A stretch of 58,323 bases of DNA from the NCBI GenBank assembly GCA_026413885.1, contig JAOAKA010000006.1, positions 1 to 58,323 of the forward strand, in the 5' to 3' direction. Positions within the stretch are counted from its first letter, which is position 1, and each line of letters starts with the position of its first letter. This document shows, in pieces, positions 8,855 to 17,433 of the stretch. Below the pieces are notes generated by a model. That model saw nothing but the letters and a program-made list of their open reading frames with translations. It made no database searches and was not told where the DNA came from. The position numbers and the translations under genes are program-made. The stretch is from Sulfolobales archaeon. Lineage in GTDB: Archaea; Thermoproteota; Thermoprotei_A; Sulfolobales; NBVN01.

Positions 8855-9369
8855 CTAAGCTACTGAAAGTAGTTCGAGCAACACTCTTCTCTCTTCCAGT
8901 AATAGTGCTATCGATATCTGTTTTAATGCCTGCGGGAGCTCCCCAAACAGTTTTAAAAGTAGCTATAGGTATTCTCGCAGTTATAGGTTACTACGAGGTG
9001 CTACCGCATCTAGCTGGATATTCACTGAGGGTAGAACCTGTGATTCCCCTAAAACTCCCTCTGAGAAATCCGAGTACGGTAAAACTTCTGGAAAGCGTAT
9101 CAACATTCTTCACGACGTGGGCTATTCTCAGACTGTTCGACACTCTACTGCGGGGTAACTACGTGCTCTTCGCGATATCAGCTACAGCTACCTGGTACTT
9201 AGCTATGAGAGTCCTGAGGTCTATACTCACGAAGGGAGGGCTTGCTGCAAGAGCTACCGCAGTGGTTTTTACAGCACTAAGCTTGGTATTAGTGCTGGTA
9301 GACTCCGACTTCAAGTATATCGAAATCCTGCTAAAACTAGTCGAGGAGGTGGTTCGAGATACTCTATAG
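8827..9369 (+). CDS. Membrane protein of the MoxR/DUF4129 cluster (180 aa)
   Basis: I do not recognise a family. The 180-residue product has about four to five membrane helices (near residues 16-32, 38-56, 91-106, 112-128 and 138-158) and short polar ends. The ATG start is preceded by a GGGGA motif 7 bases upstream and lies inside the end of the DUF4129-like gene, so translation is probably coupled. Homologous clusters often carry one or two poorly conserved membrane proteins between DUF4129 and DUF4350, and this is the likely counterpart. Confidence 0.7.
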   Translation: MESEDFSKVAKLLKVVRATLFSLPVIVLSISVLMPAGAPQTVLKVAIGILAVIGYYEVLPHLAGYSLRVEPVIPLKLPLRNPSTVKLLESVSTFFTTWAILRLFDTLLRGNYVLFAISATATWYLAMRVLRSILTKGGLAARATAVVFTALSLVLVLVDSDFKYIEILLKLVEEVVRDTL

Positions 9370-9526
9370 AAGCTCTAGATATCTCGAAGTACTCGCTATT
9401 ACATCTCTATTAGCAGCAATACTACTAGCAGTGGTTGAGCGCTATGTGGCTTCAGCCATAGCTCTAGTTTGCGGTATAGCTATGCTCTCATATCTATCTG
9501 AGAGAGGGTCTTGCTGTGAAAGCTAG
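9359..9526 (+). CDS. Small one-helix membrane protein, probable ATA start
   Basis: An open frame of 55 codons bridges the gap between the 180-aa membrane gene and the DUF4350 gene, overlapping both slightly. It reads as one strongly hydrophobic helix (LAITSLLAAILLAVV, then ASAIALVCGIAMLSYL) with charged ends, in the codon style of the cluster. No ATG, GTG or TTG occurs in frame before 9431, which would cut the helix. An ATA codon at 9359 stands 7 bases after a strong GGAGGTG motif (9345-9351). I therefore propose ATA initiation. The alternative is that the interval is untranslated; the reading frame, hydrophobic profile and tight overlaps argue against that. Confidence 0.5.
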   Translation: MLYRSSRYLEVLAITSLLAAILLAVVERYVASAIALVCGIAMLSYLSERGSCCES

Positions 9527-10619
9527 AGTCCTCCTGATATCGATACTGGTGATTCTAGTTTTAGCTTCTCTCGCTATCGAAAGAGAGATAGAACTTAGAG
9601 TGCCTTCCGGAGCTTCCCCATTCAACACAGGTCCTGACGGTACGTCGGATTTAGTGCGAGTTCTCACAGAACTAGGAGTTGAGGTAGTTACTGTGCGTTC
9701 ATGGACCAATATCTTAAGTAATTTTAGTTCATGTCTAGTTGTGATAGTATCTCCGGAGGTTTCTTACTCTAGCTCCGAGCTAGAAGCAATTCGAAAGCTG
9801 GCTGCTCGAGGGTCCAACATTCTGATAGCTGATGAGGGGCTCTACTCAAATAGTATTCTAAGCTATCTCAACGTGCCAGTCAGAATATCTGGTAGAGTAC
9901 TACTCGTAGATAACTCACCTATCTTTACTGCTGTCACTAGAGTTAGTGAGAGAGAGTTGAATGTAGTTTACGCATATACATCTACTTTAGAGATCTGGGA
10001 GACCTCTAGTGAAAACGTGGAGGTGTTATCTACTACAGGTAATAGCACTCTAGCTGTTCTCTATAGAGATGAAAACTACAGCATAGTAGTAGTAAGCGAT
10101 GGAACTATCCTCACGAACTCTCTCATTAACCCAAAAAACGTGTTTAATCCAAACTACCTCTTTATCTACTACCTGGTTAAGAACTTCTGCTCGAAGGGGG
10201 TCGTGCTAGTTGAAGGCTCTAAATACGAGTTAAGACCTCCAGCAGCTGATGAAGTAGGAGCTCCCGCTATCACCCTCCTAGGTCCTCTAAGTAGAGTACT
10301 GGCATTATCACTCCTAGTATTAGTTGTAGCTCATACAGCTACTCTAAAGAGAGTTTCTTTCCCGGGAAGAAGCGAAAAACCGAGTAGAGAAGCTGTGAGG
10401 TACTACGAGATAGCTAGACTTCTCTGCAGAGACAGAGAGTTATCGAAGTATATTGCTGAAGAATGCCGTCTATTCACGAAAACTCGCAGAGCTCGGCGGC
10501 TTCTGAATGCTGTAGTTGAAGCTATGAAGAAAGATAGGGAGATAGCTGCTGCGGTACTAAGAGCTATCTCGGGTGAATCTCAAGACAGTAGTTTTGAAAA
10601 GAAGGAAAAAACTGAGTAA
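9516..10619 (+). CDS. DUF4350-type membrane protein of the MoxR cluster
   Basis: 367 residues with an N-terminal helix (4-22), then an extracytoplasmic domain starting PSGASPFNTGPDGTSDLVRV. That motif and the following Rossmann-like stretch (VVIVSPE, GSNILIADEG) are typical of DUF4350 / GldG-like proteins. A second helix is at about 256-275, followed by a cytoplasmic tail of about 90 residues rich in charged residues. The GTG start follows a GAGGG motif. The family regularly accompanies MoxR, DUF58 and DUF4129 genes, as here, and its biochemical role is unknown. The gene converges on the beta-propeller gene, whose stop is only two bases away. Confidence 0.75.
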   Translation: MKARVLLISILVILVLASLAIEREIELRVPSGASPFNTGPDGTSDLVRVLTELGVEVVTVRSWTNILSNFSSCLVVIVSPEVSYSSSELEAIRKLAARGSNILIADEGLYSNSILSYLNVPVRISGRVLLVDNSPIFTAVTRVSERELNVVYAYTSTLEIWETSSENVEVLSTTGNSTLAVLYRDENYSIVVVSDGTILTNSLINPKNVFNPNYLFIYYLVKNFCSKGVVLVEGSKYELRPPAADEVGAPAITLLGPLSRVLALSLLVLVVAHTATLKRVSFPGRSEKPSREAVRYYEIARLLCRDRELSKYIAEECRLFTKTRRARRLLNAVVEAMKKDREIAAAVLRAISGESQDSSFEKKEKTE

Positions 10620-10620
10620 G

Positions 10621-12735
10621 TTATCTCAGAGGTATTTCGATAACGTACTTTAACTCAGGTAGAGAGTAGATAACTAGTTTATCTTGTGATACTACGTATA
10701 GTTCTTCACCTACATATAGTGCTCGCTGAGCTCCATCAACTTCCAGAAGCTTTTTAAAGCTTATAGAGTCTCTATCGTAGCTTACTATAGAAATCCCGCT
10801 AACATATGGATAAGAGCAATACGATGAAATCGGTAGATAGATAAACTCAAAGTCCCGATCTATAGATATAGCTCTGTGGTCACTTAAAACTGGTGTCCAA
10901 GAACACTCGACCAGTATCTTAGATATCTCAGACATTTTAGCTGGGTCAGATACATCGAATAGAGATAGCTTTAAACTTCCTTCCTCTAAACCCACTCCAA
11001 GCAATCTATCTTCATAGAGTGGATGTAGGTACTCACTAAATCCGGGAATCTTGAGGTAACCTAAGACCTCGGGTTTCTCCGGGTTTGAGAGATCTATTGC
11101 GAATAGAGGGTCTACAACTCTAAATGTAACTAAGAACAGTATGTTCTTTATGAGTCTCGCAGAATATATTCTCTCACCTTTCGCAAGTCCTCTCAGCGAG
11201 CCGACTTCCTTAAGGTCCTTCAAGCTAATAACTGACACAGAGTTTTCTGATTCCCCGATTACCTCGGGGTTTACAGTAAAGAATCTTGTCTTTGTTGTGC
11301 TGGCTTTAGTTGCTGGAGTGTAAGTCTTCGTAATCACTGTACCGTTATCTTGGCGCTCCACTATAGTAATCGGCTTAATACTCGATACATAGACTGCTCT
11401 ATATGTGTAGACTCTCAGAGAGCTAGATGTAATAGTAGTAGCTACAGTAAAGTAGCTGCCCATCTCCTCCATAGAGAACTGGTCTAAGACCATTCCAGAC
11501 ACTGAGAACGAGCCGCTAAACGAGATATTGAGACCTGAGATACTGAACACGTAGAATCTTGTCTCATCTCTAAACACTATCTTCTTCAACTCCTCGTTAA
11601 CTCGGGAAATGATCTCGTCGAACTCTCGATCACTTACACTATCTAGGTATCTACGAGCAACTTCAAATGCTTCACTTACACTACTAGATGTCAGTAACTT
11701 ACTTATGTTGTCAGCTACTTCTTTAGGTAGGTACTTTAATAGTGCTTCAAGAAAGAGTCTATACGTAGTGTTTGTTGTTAAGTATTTTGAACCACCTACA
11801 TACAGTCTACCTAGAGACATATAGACCCAGCTGCCGGAACCTGTTAGAAAAGAGTAAGCAGTATATTCGTAGTCACTCAAACTCACTGCGACAACAGTTG
11901 TGTAGGAATTTGGTTCATCATCTACTAGCCCTATACTACTCGGCGGCAGTGGTGTATTGTCTATAGCAGGTAGTTCTAGAGCTTCAATAGACTGAGTTAC
12001 CAATACGTAGACATAGCTACCGATAGTTCTAGCAGTCAGTAGAGACCCTGTAACAGATATTTTAAGTTTAAGCTCGGGTTTTCCCGCATTCGATACATCA
12101 ACGACCCAGACAGTAGTGGAAGACTTCTGAAAAGAGATTGGTTTAGTTCTCGATGAAGGCTCTAGAGCTAAGCTATAGAATTTAGCACCGTGAGATAGAG
12201 CAACAATTTTCTTATCCAGTAAAAACAATCCAGCAATGCTTGAATCTGCTGTGAAGCTACTTACGACTCTCTTACTTCGGGTATCTACTATATAGATAGT
12301 GCTATCTACCGCAACAGCAATTATATCGCCGTCTGTTTTAACTATATCTGGTTCGTCAACACCTTCTACCTGAATATTCGTCTTAGAGAATCTAGTGTCT
12401 CTAGCGGTTTTAGTAGGAGTACCTAACGTAACTGCCGGCATCACAGCCTCTCTTAACGCAGTAGTTTCACCAGCAATCTGTCTTAGTTTGAGAAGTTTGT
12501 TTAAGTATTCGAGAAGCTCCACATAGCTACTGAAGGTTCTCACACCCTCGACCTCGGTTTCTCTATAGGTGCCGGGGACTTCTACCTCTCGGTCTCTCTC
12601 AATTTGAATGCTGGGGGTCTCTACCTCTAGGTTTACCGGTGGAGATTCATATACTCGAGTAATATAGTGAGGTATAGCTGACACCAGTACTCCAACTACG
12701 ACTGCTATAGCGACTAGAGTGAGAGTCTTATTTAT
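10621..12735 (-). CDS. Secreted beta-propeller domain protein (COG4880-like), probable ATA start
   Basis: The first conventional start is GTG at 12684 (687 aa). The frame is open upstream and encodes a typical signal/anchor helix (INKTLTLVAIAVVVGVLVS) from an ATA at 12735, which sits 8 bases after a GAGGTG motif. I take ATA as the start, giving 704 aa. The mature part has repeated short beta-rich blades, for example VKTDGDIIAVAVDSTIYIVD and YSARLIKNILFLVTFRVVDP. This matches the archaeal family of secreted C-terminal beta-propeller proteins distantly related to WD repeats. It should be outside the cell. No catalytic residues are recognisable. It is divergent from the HTH gene at 12851. Confidence 0.8.
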   Translation of the reverse strand: MNKTLTLVAIAVVVGVLVSAIPHYITRVYESPPVNLEVETPSIQIERDREVEVPGTYRETEVEGVRTFSSYVELLEYLNKLLKLRQIAGETTALREAVMPAVTLGTPTKTARDTRFSKTNIQVEGVDEPDIVKTDGDIIAVAVDSTIYIVDTRSKRVVSSFTADSSIAGLFLLDKKIVALSHGAKFYSLALEPSSRTKPISFQKSSTTVWVVDVSNAGKPELKLKISVTGSLLTARTIGSYVYVLVTQSIEALELPAIDNTPLPPSSIGLVDDEPNSYTTVVAVSLSDYEYTAYSFLTGSGSWVYMSLGRLYVGGSKYLTTNTTYRLFLEALLKYLPKEVADNISKLLTSSSVSEAFEVARRYLDSVSDREFDEIISRVNEELKKIVFRDETRFYVFSISGLNISFSGSFSVSGMVLDQFSMEEMGSYFTVATTITSSSLRVYTYRAVYVSSIKPITIVERQDNGTVITKTYTPATKASTTKTRFFTVNPEVIGESENSVSVISLKDLKEVGSLRGLAKGERIYSARLIKNILFLVTFRVVDPLFAIDLSNPEKPEVLGYLKIPGFSEYLHPLYEDRLLGVGLEEGSLKLSLFDVSDPAKMSEISKILVECSWTPVLSDHRAISIDRDFEFIYLPISSYCSYPYVSGISIVSYDRDSISFKKLLEVDGAQRALYVGEELYVVSQDKLVIYSLPELKYVIEIPLR

Positions 12736-12814
12736 CGCCTACACACCTCGATAGGTGTATTTCTTCACAAGGATTTAGAGCTATCGGCTGAACATCTTTG
12801 TTCAACTACTTGTA

Positions 12815-12850
12815 CTTTAAGCTTATTCAAATAGTTGGTTCGGGGTTTCA
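12815..12850 (+). promoter_or_regulatory. Promoter of the membrane-bound HTH regulator
   Basis: A TATA-like CTTTAAGCTTA at about 12820-12830 lies roughly 25 bases before the GTG at 12851, so the mRNA is probably leaderless. The same 115-bp interval must also hold the leftward promoter for the beta-propeller gene. Confidence 0.4.
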
Positions 12851-13264
12851 GTGAGTGATGAAGAGCTTAGAGGTGCCTCACTAAAGATCTACCTACACCT
12901 TCTTCTAGCAGATGAACCTAGAGGTGTGAGAGATCTATCGAGAGACCTAGGCATACCGGTCAGCACGGTACATTACCACATTAAAAAGCTGAAAGAGGTG
13001 GGTCTGATCAGAGAGCTTCCCGAGGGTTACACTGTCTCTAAGAGAGTGAGAATTGAAGGCTTCATATACCTAGGCAGAAAGCTGGTTCCCAGACTAGCTG
13101 TTTACTCAGCATTCTTTCTCGGTATAGCAGTAGGTCTCATCGGTGTGACAGTACTGTGGAGAGAGGTTAATGTAGATAGATTGATTGCTATAGCTTCTTC
13201 CGCAATATCTTCCGCAGCTACAGCTGTAGAAGCTCGTAGAGTAAGCAGGAGTTTAGCTTCTTAA
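12851..13264 (+). CDS. ArsR/winged-helix regulator with C-terminal membrane segment
   Basis: 137 residues. The first 75 form a winged helix-turn-helix (HLLLADEPRGVRDLSRDLGI, then STVHYHIKKLKEVGLIREL), characteristic of ArsR-like archaeal regulators. Residues about 85-115 contain one or two hydrophobic helices (YSAFFLGIAVGLIGVTVLW, and a shorter second one), so the protein may be membrane-tethered. It is divergently transcribed from the secreted beta-propeller gene with about 115 bases between them, so that gene is its likely target. A GTG start with a TATA box at leaderless spacing supports the start choice. Confidence 0.8.
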   Translation: MSDEELRGASLKIYLHLLLADEPRGVRDLSRDLGIPVSTVHYHIKKLKEVGLIRELPEGYTVSKRVRIEGFIYLGRKLVPRLAVYSAFFLGIAVGLIGVTVLWREVNVDRLIAIASSAISSAATAVEARRVSRSLAS

Positions 13265-13321
13265 GCCCTACTCTACTAACTACTTCAATAAGCATTCAGA
13301 AGTCTAAAAATCGAACAAACT

Positions 13322-14080
13322 CTATAAACGACCGGTAACTAAGATTTTCTCTAATCGAGCTAGATAGCCTCTATCGAGGTCTAGCTCCCGGAGCTTTCTA
13401 ACCGTCTTCATCACGTCGTACTCAACCCTCCGAAACTCGACACTCCAGCTACCGGTCTCTACGATAGCGTAAGCAGCTCTCGGATCTCCATCCCGAGGCT
13501 GCCCGACACTACCCGGGTTCACAACCCTTATGGAGTCCACCCTGATGTCGAACTGTGTGTGGGTATGTCCAACAACAACTATATCCGCCTCTATCGGTTT
13601 AGGTCTAAGTGAGAGTACTGACGGAGTTAGAGCTAGTAATATCTCATTTCTAGGTAGTGAAGGCTTTAGGTAACCGAAGAGATTATTTCTAGGAGATCCG
13701 TGAGCGGCATAAATTTTTAGACCTTCAACAACATCGCTCCAACTCTTAGGCAGATTCTTTATCCACTCAAGCTGATTCTCGCTTAAGAACTTCGCAGATA
13801 TAGCTTGACGTGTATAGATACTTAAGTCACGTATTTCTTCAGCACACATACAGTCAGCACCGTAAGCTACAGCATAATCGTGGTTACCCATAACAACGAA
13901 GTCTGGGCTGAGGTCCCTAATGGTATTAACCACAGTATGTGGTTCAGGTCCGTAATCTACTAAGTCTCCAAGTACCCATAGGTAGTCCCAGCTACTAGAG
14001 TGTTCTAGAACGGTCTTAAGGGCTTCATAGTTTCCATGAACATCTGAGATGACGAGAATTCTCACACGTCCCCTGAACAA
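13322..14080 (-). CDS. Calcineurin-like metallophosphoesterase, YfcE/MJ0936 type
   Basis: Two-metal phosphoesterase of 252 aa with all five metal-binding motifs: DVHGNYEAL (about 14-22), GDLVDYG (about 38-44), GNHDYA (about 66-71), HGSPRNN and GHTHTQF. Family members hydrolyse phosphodiesters or phosphoproteins; the substrate cannot be inferred. The first start is TTG at 14080. A GTG at 14065 with an AGGGG motif just before it gives the more usual N-terminus MRILVISDVHG and may be the true start. A TATA box (TTTATATATTT, about 14099-14109) lies at the right distance for a leaderless or nearly leaderless transcript. Confidence 0.9.
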   Translation of the reverse strand: MFRGRVRILVISDVHGNYEALKTVLEHSSSWDYLWVLGDLVDYGPEPHTVVNTIRDLSPDFVVMGNHDYAVAYGADCMCAEEIRDLSIYTRQAISAKFLSENQLEWIKNLPKSWSDVVEGLKIYAAHGSPRNNLFGYLKPSLPRNEILLALTPSVLSLRPKPIEADIVVVGHTHTQFDIRVDSIRVVNPGSVGQPRDGDPRAAYAIVETGSWSVEFRRVEYDVMKTVRKLRELDLDRGYLARLEKILVTGRL

Positions 14081-14159
14081 TTATGCAGTAGAACATAAAT
14101 ATATAAATATCATCTCATCTATTCCTACACTTAATTAACACTTTCAGGTTTCTCCAGAT

Positions 14160-14201
14160 GTGGGTATTAATAGATGAATTCTCGATCTATTACCTACCCA
14201 C
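14160..14201. repeat. Imperfect inverted repeat (hairpin) between tRNA-Gly and the phosphoesterase gene
   Basis: Left arm 14160-14175 and right arm 14185-14201 pair as a 7-bp outer stem (GTGGGTA with TACCCAC) and a 7-bp inner stem (AATAGAT with ATCTATT). They are separated by a small internal loop and a 9-base apical loop. It sits 21 bases beyond the 3' end of tRNA-Gly and about 80 bases before the phosphoesterase start. It could be a 3' processing or termination structure for the tRNA transcript, or an operator; nothing in the sequence decides. Confidence 0.6.
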
Positions 14202-14222
14202 TCACACACCGAATATTGTAGA

Positions 14223-14298
14223 TGCGGCGGCCGGGATTCGAACCCGGGATCTCCGGCGTGGCAGGCCGGCGTCCTAAACCAGGCTAGACTACCGCCGC
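14223..14298 (-). tRNA. tRNA-Gly(GCC)
   Basis: 76-nt cloverleaf without intron. The acceptor stem is GCGGCGG with CCGCCGC, the anticodon stem is CCGGC/GCCGG with loop CTGCCAC giving anticodon GCC, and the T-arm is CCGGG-TTCGAAT-CCCGG. The discriminator base is A and CCA is not encoded. A TATA-like TTAAAATAC lies about 25 bases upstream (near 14319-14327). Confidence 0.95.
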
Positions 14299-14439
14299 CA
14301 AAATCTATGTATAGCTGAGTATTTTAACTCTCTTCTCCACGGTTTCAAAGAAGTTTCTGCGGAAGGTTTTCTCCGAACTTGCGGAGCCAGCCATGTACGG
14401 TGCGTGGAGTCTGATTCGTGAAGTAGTGCTTTCACACCA

Positions 14440-15675
14440 CTATCTGCGAGTAAGCCAAGTTTTAATAGCTAGAGCTAGTAGTGCTATTAGAGCTGCGGTC
14501 GTAGTTAGTAGGACTAGTCCTACAGTAGCTGTGTTTAGGGGGGAACCCACTCCAGGTCTATCTACAGTGGAAGTAACTACCTCAGTTTGCGTGATTGGAG
14601 GCACTCGGTCTTCACGAACTCGGAGACTGAGTGATGTGTTTACGTAGTTTTCTAGGGACTCCACGTCTTTAAGACGTGGGTCTCCGGGACTTAGAACCGC
14701 CATGAACTGCCTTCCAGCGAGCTTCATGTGGAATTCCTCAACCTCTTTAACAACCTCCCGAGCTATCTCTACGTTAGTAGTTGTTCCCCAGAAAACGAAT
14801 GAGTAAGTTAGGAGAGAGCCGGCTAGGAAATCTAGAGAGACCCACCCATGCCCAGAAATATACGCTAGTACGAATGCGTGAGACCCTCCCTCACTGAAGA
14901 CATACTCGAAACCTCCGATAGAAGACCTCATAGAGAAGCCCGGAATAGCGACGTATCCGTAGGCGATTACAGCCGGCACACCGTACGACCACAGTAGAGC
15001 GGCTAGAAGTCTACTCATATCATCGCAATCACCCTCACGCGACTTAAGCACGTCCTCCAGTGTCTGAGGAAGTAGGTGGGCACTGTACTTTATGTAGCCG
15101 GAGTTGTATACAAATCTCGCTGCGTAAATTGAGACTAGTAGAGGTGCTCTAGATAGGTTATCGATAAACCTATACCAAGCAAAATCCCTCAACCAGTCTT
15201 CGAAGGCTCCCCTAACTTCACTTTTAACTACTTCAGGAGGCTCTCTCAGAAACTCGGTAGGTATCTCTTCCCCGTAGTATGTTGATTCTCTAAGAACTTC
15301 AATTGGATTGATGAGTGCTTCTCTAACTAGAGCTAGAGCTGTGTTAAAGTCCTTAGAGCAGGTGCGTACTTCAAATACTACGTAAGCGTACGCAGGCACT
15401 CCTTGAGTAACCCTAACAGTGGGCACCCCGCTCTCGAGTGTAAGTCCTCGAGATAATGCTATGCGGACAGTCTGATTTATACCTAGATACGTAATGTTAG
15501 CCGGACTCTCTAGGTACAGCAACCCACTGTACTCACTACTAGGCTCTATAACTACCGAGTTGATTAAGTAGTTAACAACGCAGACAGTGCTGAAGCTACT
15601 TGAGTAAGCTACTACAGCTGTAGTAGTGATTAACACAACAACTAAGTACGGTAGTATCGAGTCTAGAGACCTCAC
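14440..15675 (-). CDS. Transglutaminase-like protein, membrane-anchored at both ends
   Basis: 411 residues with an N-terminal signal or anchor helix (7-25) and a C-terminal helix (about 380-405). In between is a transglutaminase-core fold: the cysteine motif REGDCDDMSRLLAALL with its Cys near residue 221, a histidine in GGSHAFVLAYI and an aspartate in WVSLDFLAG complete the Cys-His-Asp triad. Archaeal members are predicted extracytoplasmic peptidases or crosslinking enzymes. Transglutaminase-core proteins often occur with MoxR/DUF58/DUF4129 clusters, and this one lies about 4 kb from such a cluster but is not contiguous with it. GTG start with an upstream GGTG motif. Confidence 0.85.
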   Translation of the reverse strand: MRSLDSILPYLVVVLITTTAVVAYSSSFSTVCVVNYLINSVVIEPSSEYSGLLYLESPANITYLGINQTVRIALSRGLTLESGVPTVRVTQGVPAYAYVVFEVRTCSKDFNTALALVREALINPIEVLRESTYYGEEIPTEFLREPPEVVKSEVRGAFEDWLRDFAWYRFIDNLSRAPLLVSIYAARFVYNSGYIKYSAHLLPQTLEDVLKSREGDCDDMSRLLAALLWSYGVPAVIAYGYVAIPGFSMRSSIGGFEYVFSEGGSHAFVLAYISGHGWVSLDFLAGSLLTYSFVFWGTTTNVEIAREVVKEVEEFHMKLAGRQFMAVLSPGDPRLKDVESLENYVNTSLSLRVREDRVPPITQTEVVTSTVDRPGVGSPLNTATVGLVLLTTTAALIALLALAIKTWLTRR

Positions 15676-15784
15676 TAAGAGCTTTCACCAACTGCAGTAG
15701 CACCTAGTAAGTATATATCGCAAGTAAGTTGGGAGACCTAGGTTAAATAAATGAATACCTCACTTAATCCCACAGTAGGTTAAA

Positions 15785-17203
15785 CTACTTTCGAGCTCTA
15801 CGTAAGTATCTATCAACTAGGTGTGCTAATGCGAACACCGCGAAAGATAGAGAGACCACGACAACCTCCTTAGGAATCCACAGAATCAAGCCTCTGGCTG
15901 TTGTAAGATATAGAGATAGCGGGAGGCAGGTAACTGCGGTAGCTGTATATGAGAACTTACTTCCATATCCGTAAACGGAGAATAGGTAAAGAGGTAGTAG
16001 AGGTAGTAGAATCGCTGATGAAGCAACAGCTAGGTCAACCACGAAAGCTGGTGTTGTAATTGCGAAAACGTAGATCACGAACGTGAACAAAACTATGAAG
16101 ACCTTCCCTACGGAGAGCTTCAACTTCTCCGGGACCGGTGTATCGTAGGATATCATAGAGGAGAGAGTCAGTATTATGGAGTTTATAGTCGATGTAGCGG
16201 CTGATATAATCGATATCACAACTAGTACGGCGAGAGCTGAGTGTGTGTACGTTAGAAGCTGCGGTGTTACCCTGTTCCAGTCGGCTCTACTTCTAATATC
16301 TACCCTCAGGTCTATCGCACCCACCTCTCTGAGTCCTCTCGCGAGTAGTCCTATGGAGACCGTGATGATCGTGTAGAGCAGGCCGAAGATCGAGAAGTAG
16401 AGAGCCATCTTCGTGTAGGCCTTCCTATCCTTAGGTAGGTACAGCCTCTGAAATACCTGAGGATTAGTTATCGCGAAAAATATCCACGGCGTTGTATACG
16501 CTGAAAACGTCTGCGGTGTCCAGAAGCTATTGGCTGGATTGAGTAGGTCCAGCCTACCTAAGGGTTCGGTAACCTCCGGCGGTGTTTTTAGGAGTAGCCA
16601 GAGTACTAGTGCTGTAGCTGAGGAAAGCATTACCGCTCCTTGAACTGCGTCAGTCCACGCTACAGACCTGAGACCGGCGGTTACAGTAGTAAGGAGAACT
16701 ACAACCACTATTATCGTTAGAGCTGTGTTGTAGTCTACAGAACCCCGGCTAATGCCTGTTAGAATCGTAGCTGGACCAACCATTTGAACAGCTGAGTACG
16801 GTATTAGCGCTACAGCCGTCATAAACACTACGAACACCGTCGTCCAGTAGGAGCCGTATTTCTCTCTGAGGAGTTGAGTTGGTGTTACGTAACCCTTCTC
16901 TCTGGATAGCTCCCACACCTTCACACCGAACGTAGCTAGAATCGCTACTGTAGCTACTAGGTATGCGAGTTCAAATGCTAGAGCTCCGACACCGGTTGCG
17001 TATGTAAGTCCTACTAAACCCACCATCATGAAGGCGCTGTAGGTTGTTGCTGCGTAAGTCATAGCTGATATAAAGCCCGATAAACCCCTACTAGCTATGA
17101 AGTAGTCTATAGGGTCTCCAGTTCTAGTTCTCAATTTACTCCAGAAAGTTATGAAAGCCATTATAGCTATATAGCCTAGTAGTGCTATAATTAGTTCACC
17201 CAA
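15785..17203 (-). CDS. Sodium:solute symporter (SSS family)
   Basis: 472-residue transporter with about thirteen membrane helices and the SSS fold. Typical features include the early TYAATTYSAFMMVGL helix, the GLRSVAWTDAVQGAVML region matching the conserved SSS signature, and the long cytoplasmic loop containing FQRLYLPKDRKAY. SSS members couple Na+ entry to uptake of sugars, amino acids, vitamins or monocarboxylates; this one is closest in feel to PanF/monocarboxylate-type members, but the substrate is unknown. The TTG start has GAGGTGG 7 bases upstream. It overlaps the 62-aa upstream gene by 8 bases, and the pair is divergent from an HTH/solute-binding regulator that may sense the same substrate. 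Confidence 0.9.
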   Translation of the reverse strand: MGELIIALLGYIAIMAFITFWSKLRTRTGDPIDYFIASRGLSGFISAMTYAATTYSAFMMVGLVGLTYATGVGALAFELAYLVATVAILATFGVKVWELSREKGYVTPTQLLREKYGSYWTTVFVVFMTAVALIPYSAVQMVGPATILTGISRGSVDYNTALTIIVVVVLLTTVTAGLRSVAWTDAVQGAVMLSSATALVLWLLLKTPPEVTEPLGRLDLLNPANSFWTPQTFSAYTTPWIFFAITNPQVFQRLYLPKDRKAYTKMALYFSIFGLLYTIITVSIGLLARGLREVGAIDLRVDIRSRADWNRVTPQLLTYTHSALAVLVVISIISAATSTINSIILTLSSMISYDTPVPEKLKLSVGKVFIVLFTFVIYVFAITTPAFVVDLAVASSAILLPLLPLYLFSVYGYGSKFSYTATAVTCLPLSLYLTTARGLILWIPKEVVVVSLSFAVFALAHLVDRYLRRARK

Positions 17204-17384
17204 CTCTAGACCACCTCTTCAATCTGAGAGCAGCTGTCGCTACCGCTGCTACAGATAGAAGTACATACACTGTGAAGGTCGTTAATCCGCGATCTCCCGC
17301 TAGCATGTAGGGTAGTATAAGAGATAGAACAACGTATACGAGGAGAGCTAAGTCTAAGTACTTCACCGCATCACCAAAGAACAT
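17196..17384 (-). CDS. Small two-helix membrane protein, partner of the SSS symporter
   Basis: 62 residues with two membrane helices (about 8-28 and 33-53) and a short basic end. Small DUF3311-like proteins are commonly encoded immediately upstream of SSS symporters and are thought to be accessory subunits; the position and topology fit, but the sequence is too short for a firm family call. It overlaps the symporter start by 8 bases. The ATG at 17384 lies opposite the divergent regulator. Confidence 0.75.
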   Translation of the reverse strand: MFFGDAVKYLDLALLVYVVLSLILPYMLAGDRGLTTFTVYVLLSVAAVATAALRLKRWSRVG

Positions 17385-17396
17385 GTGTTCGTTTAA

Positions 17397-17421
17397 CTTT
17401 TAAGCTTTAATGCTTTAAAAG
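17397..17421. promoter_or_regulatory. Near-palindromic AT-rich operator/TATA region
   Basis: CTTTTAAGC (17397-17405) and GCTTTAAAAG (17412-17421) form an inverted repeat around a 6-base spacer. The site lies in the 49-bp gap between the SSS operon and the divergent regulator and overlaps the likely TATA box of the rightward gene, about 26 bases before the GTG at 17434. It is a plausible autoregulatory operator for that HTH protein. Confidence 0.5.
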
Positions 17422-17433
17422 GAAGGATTATGT

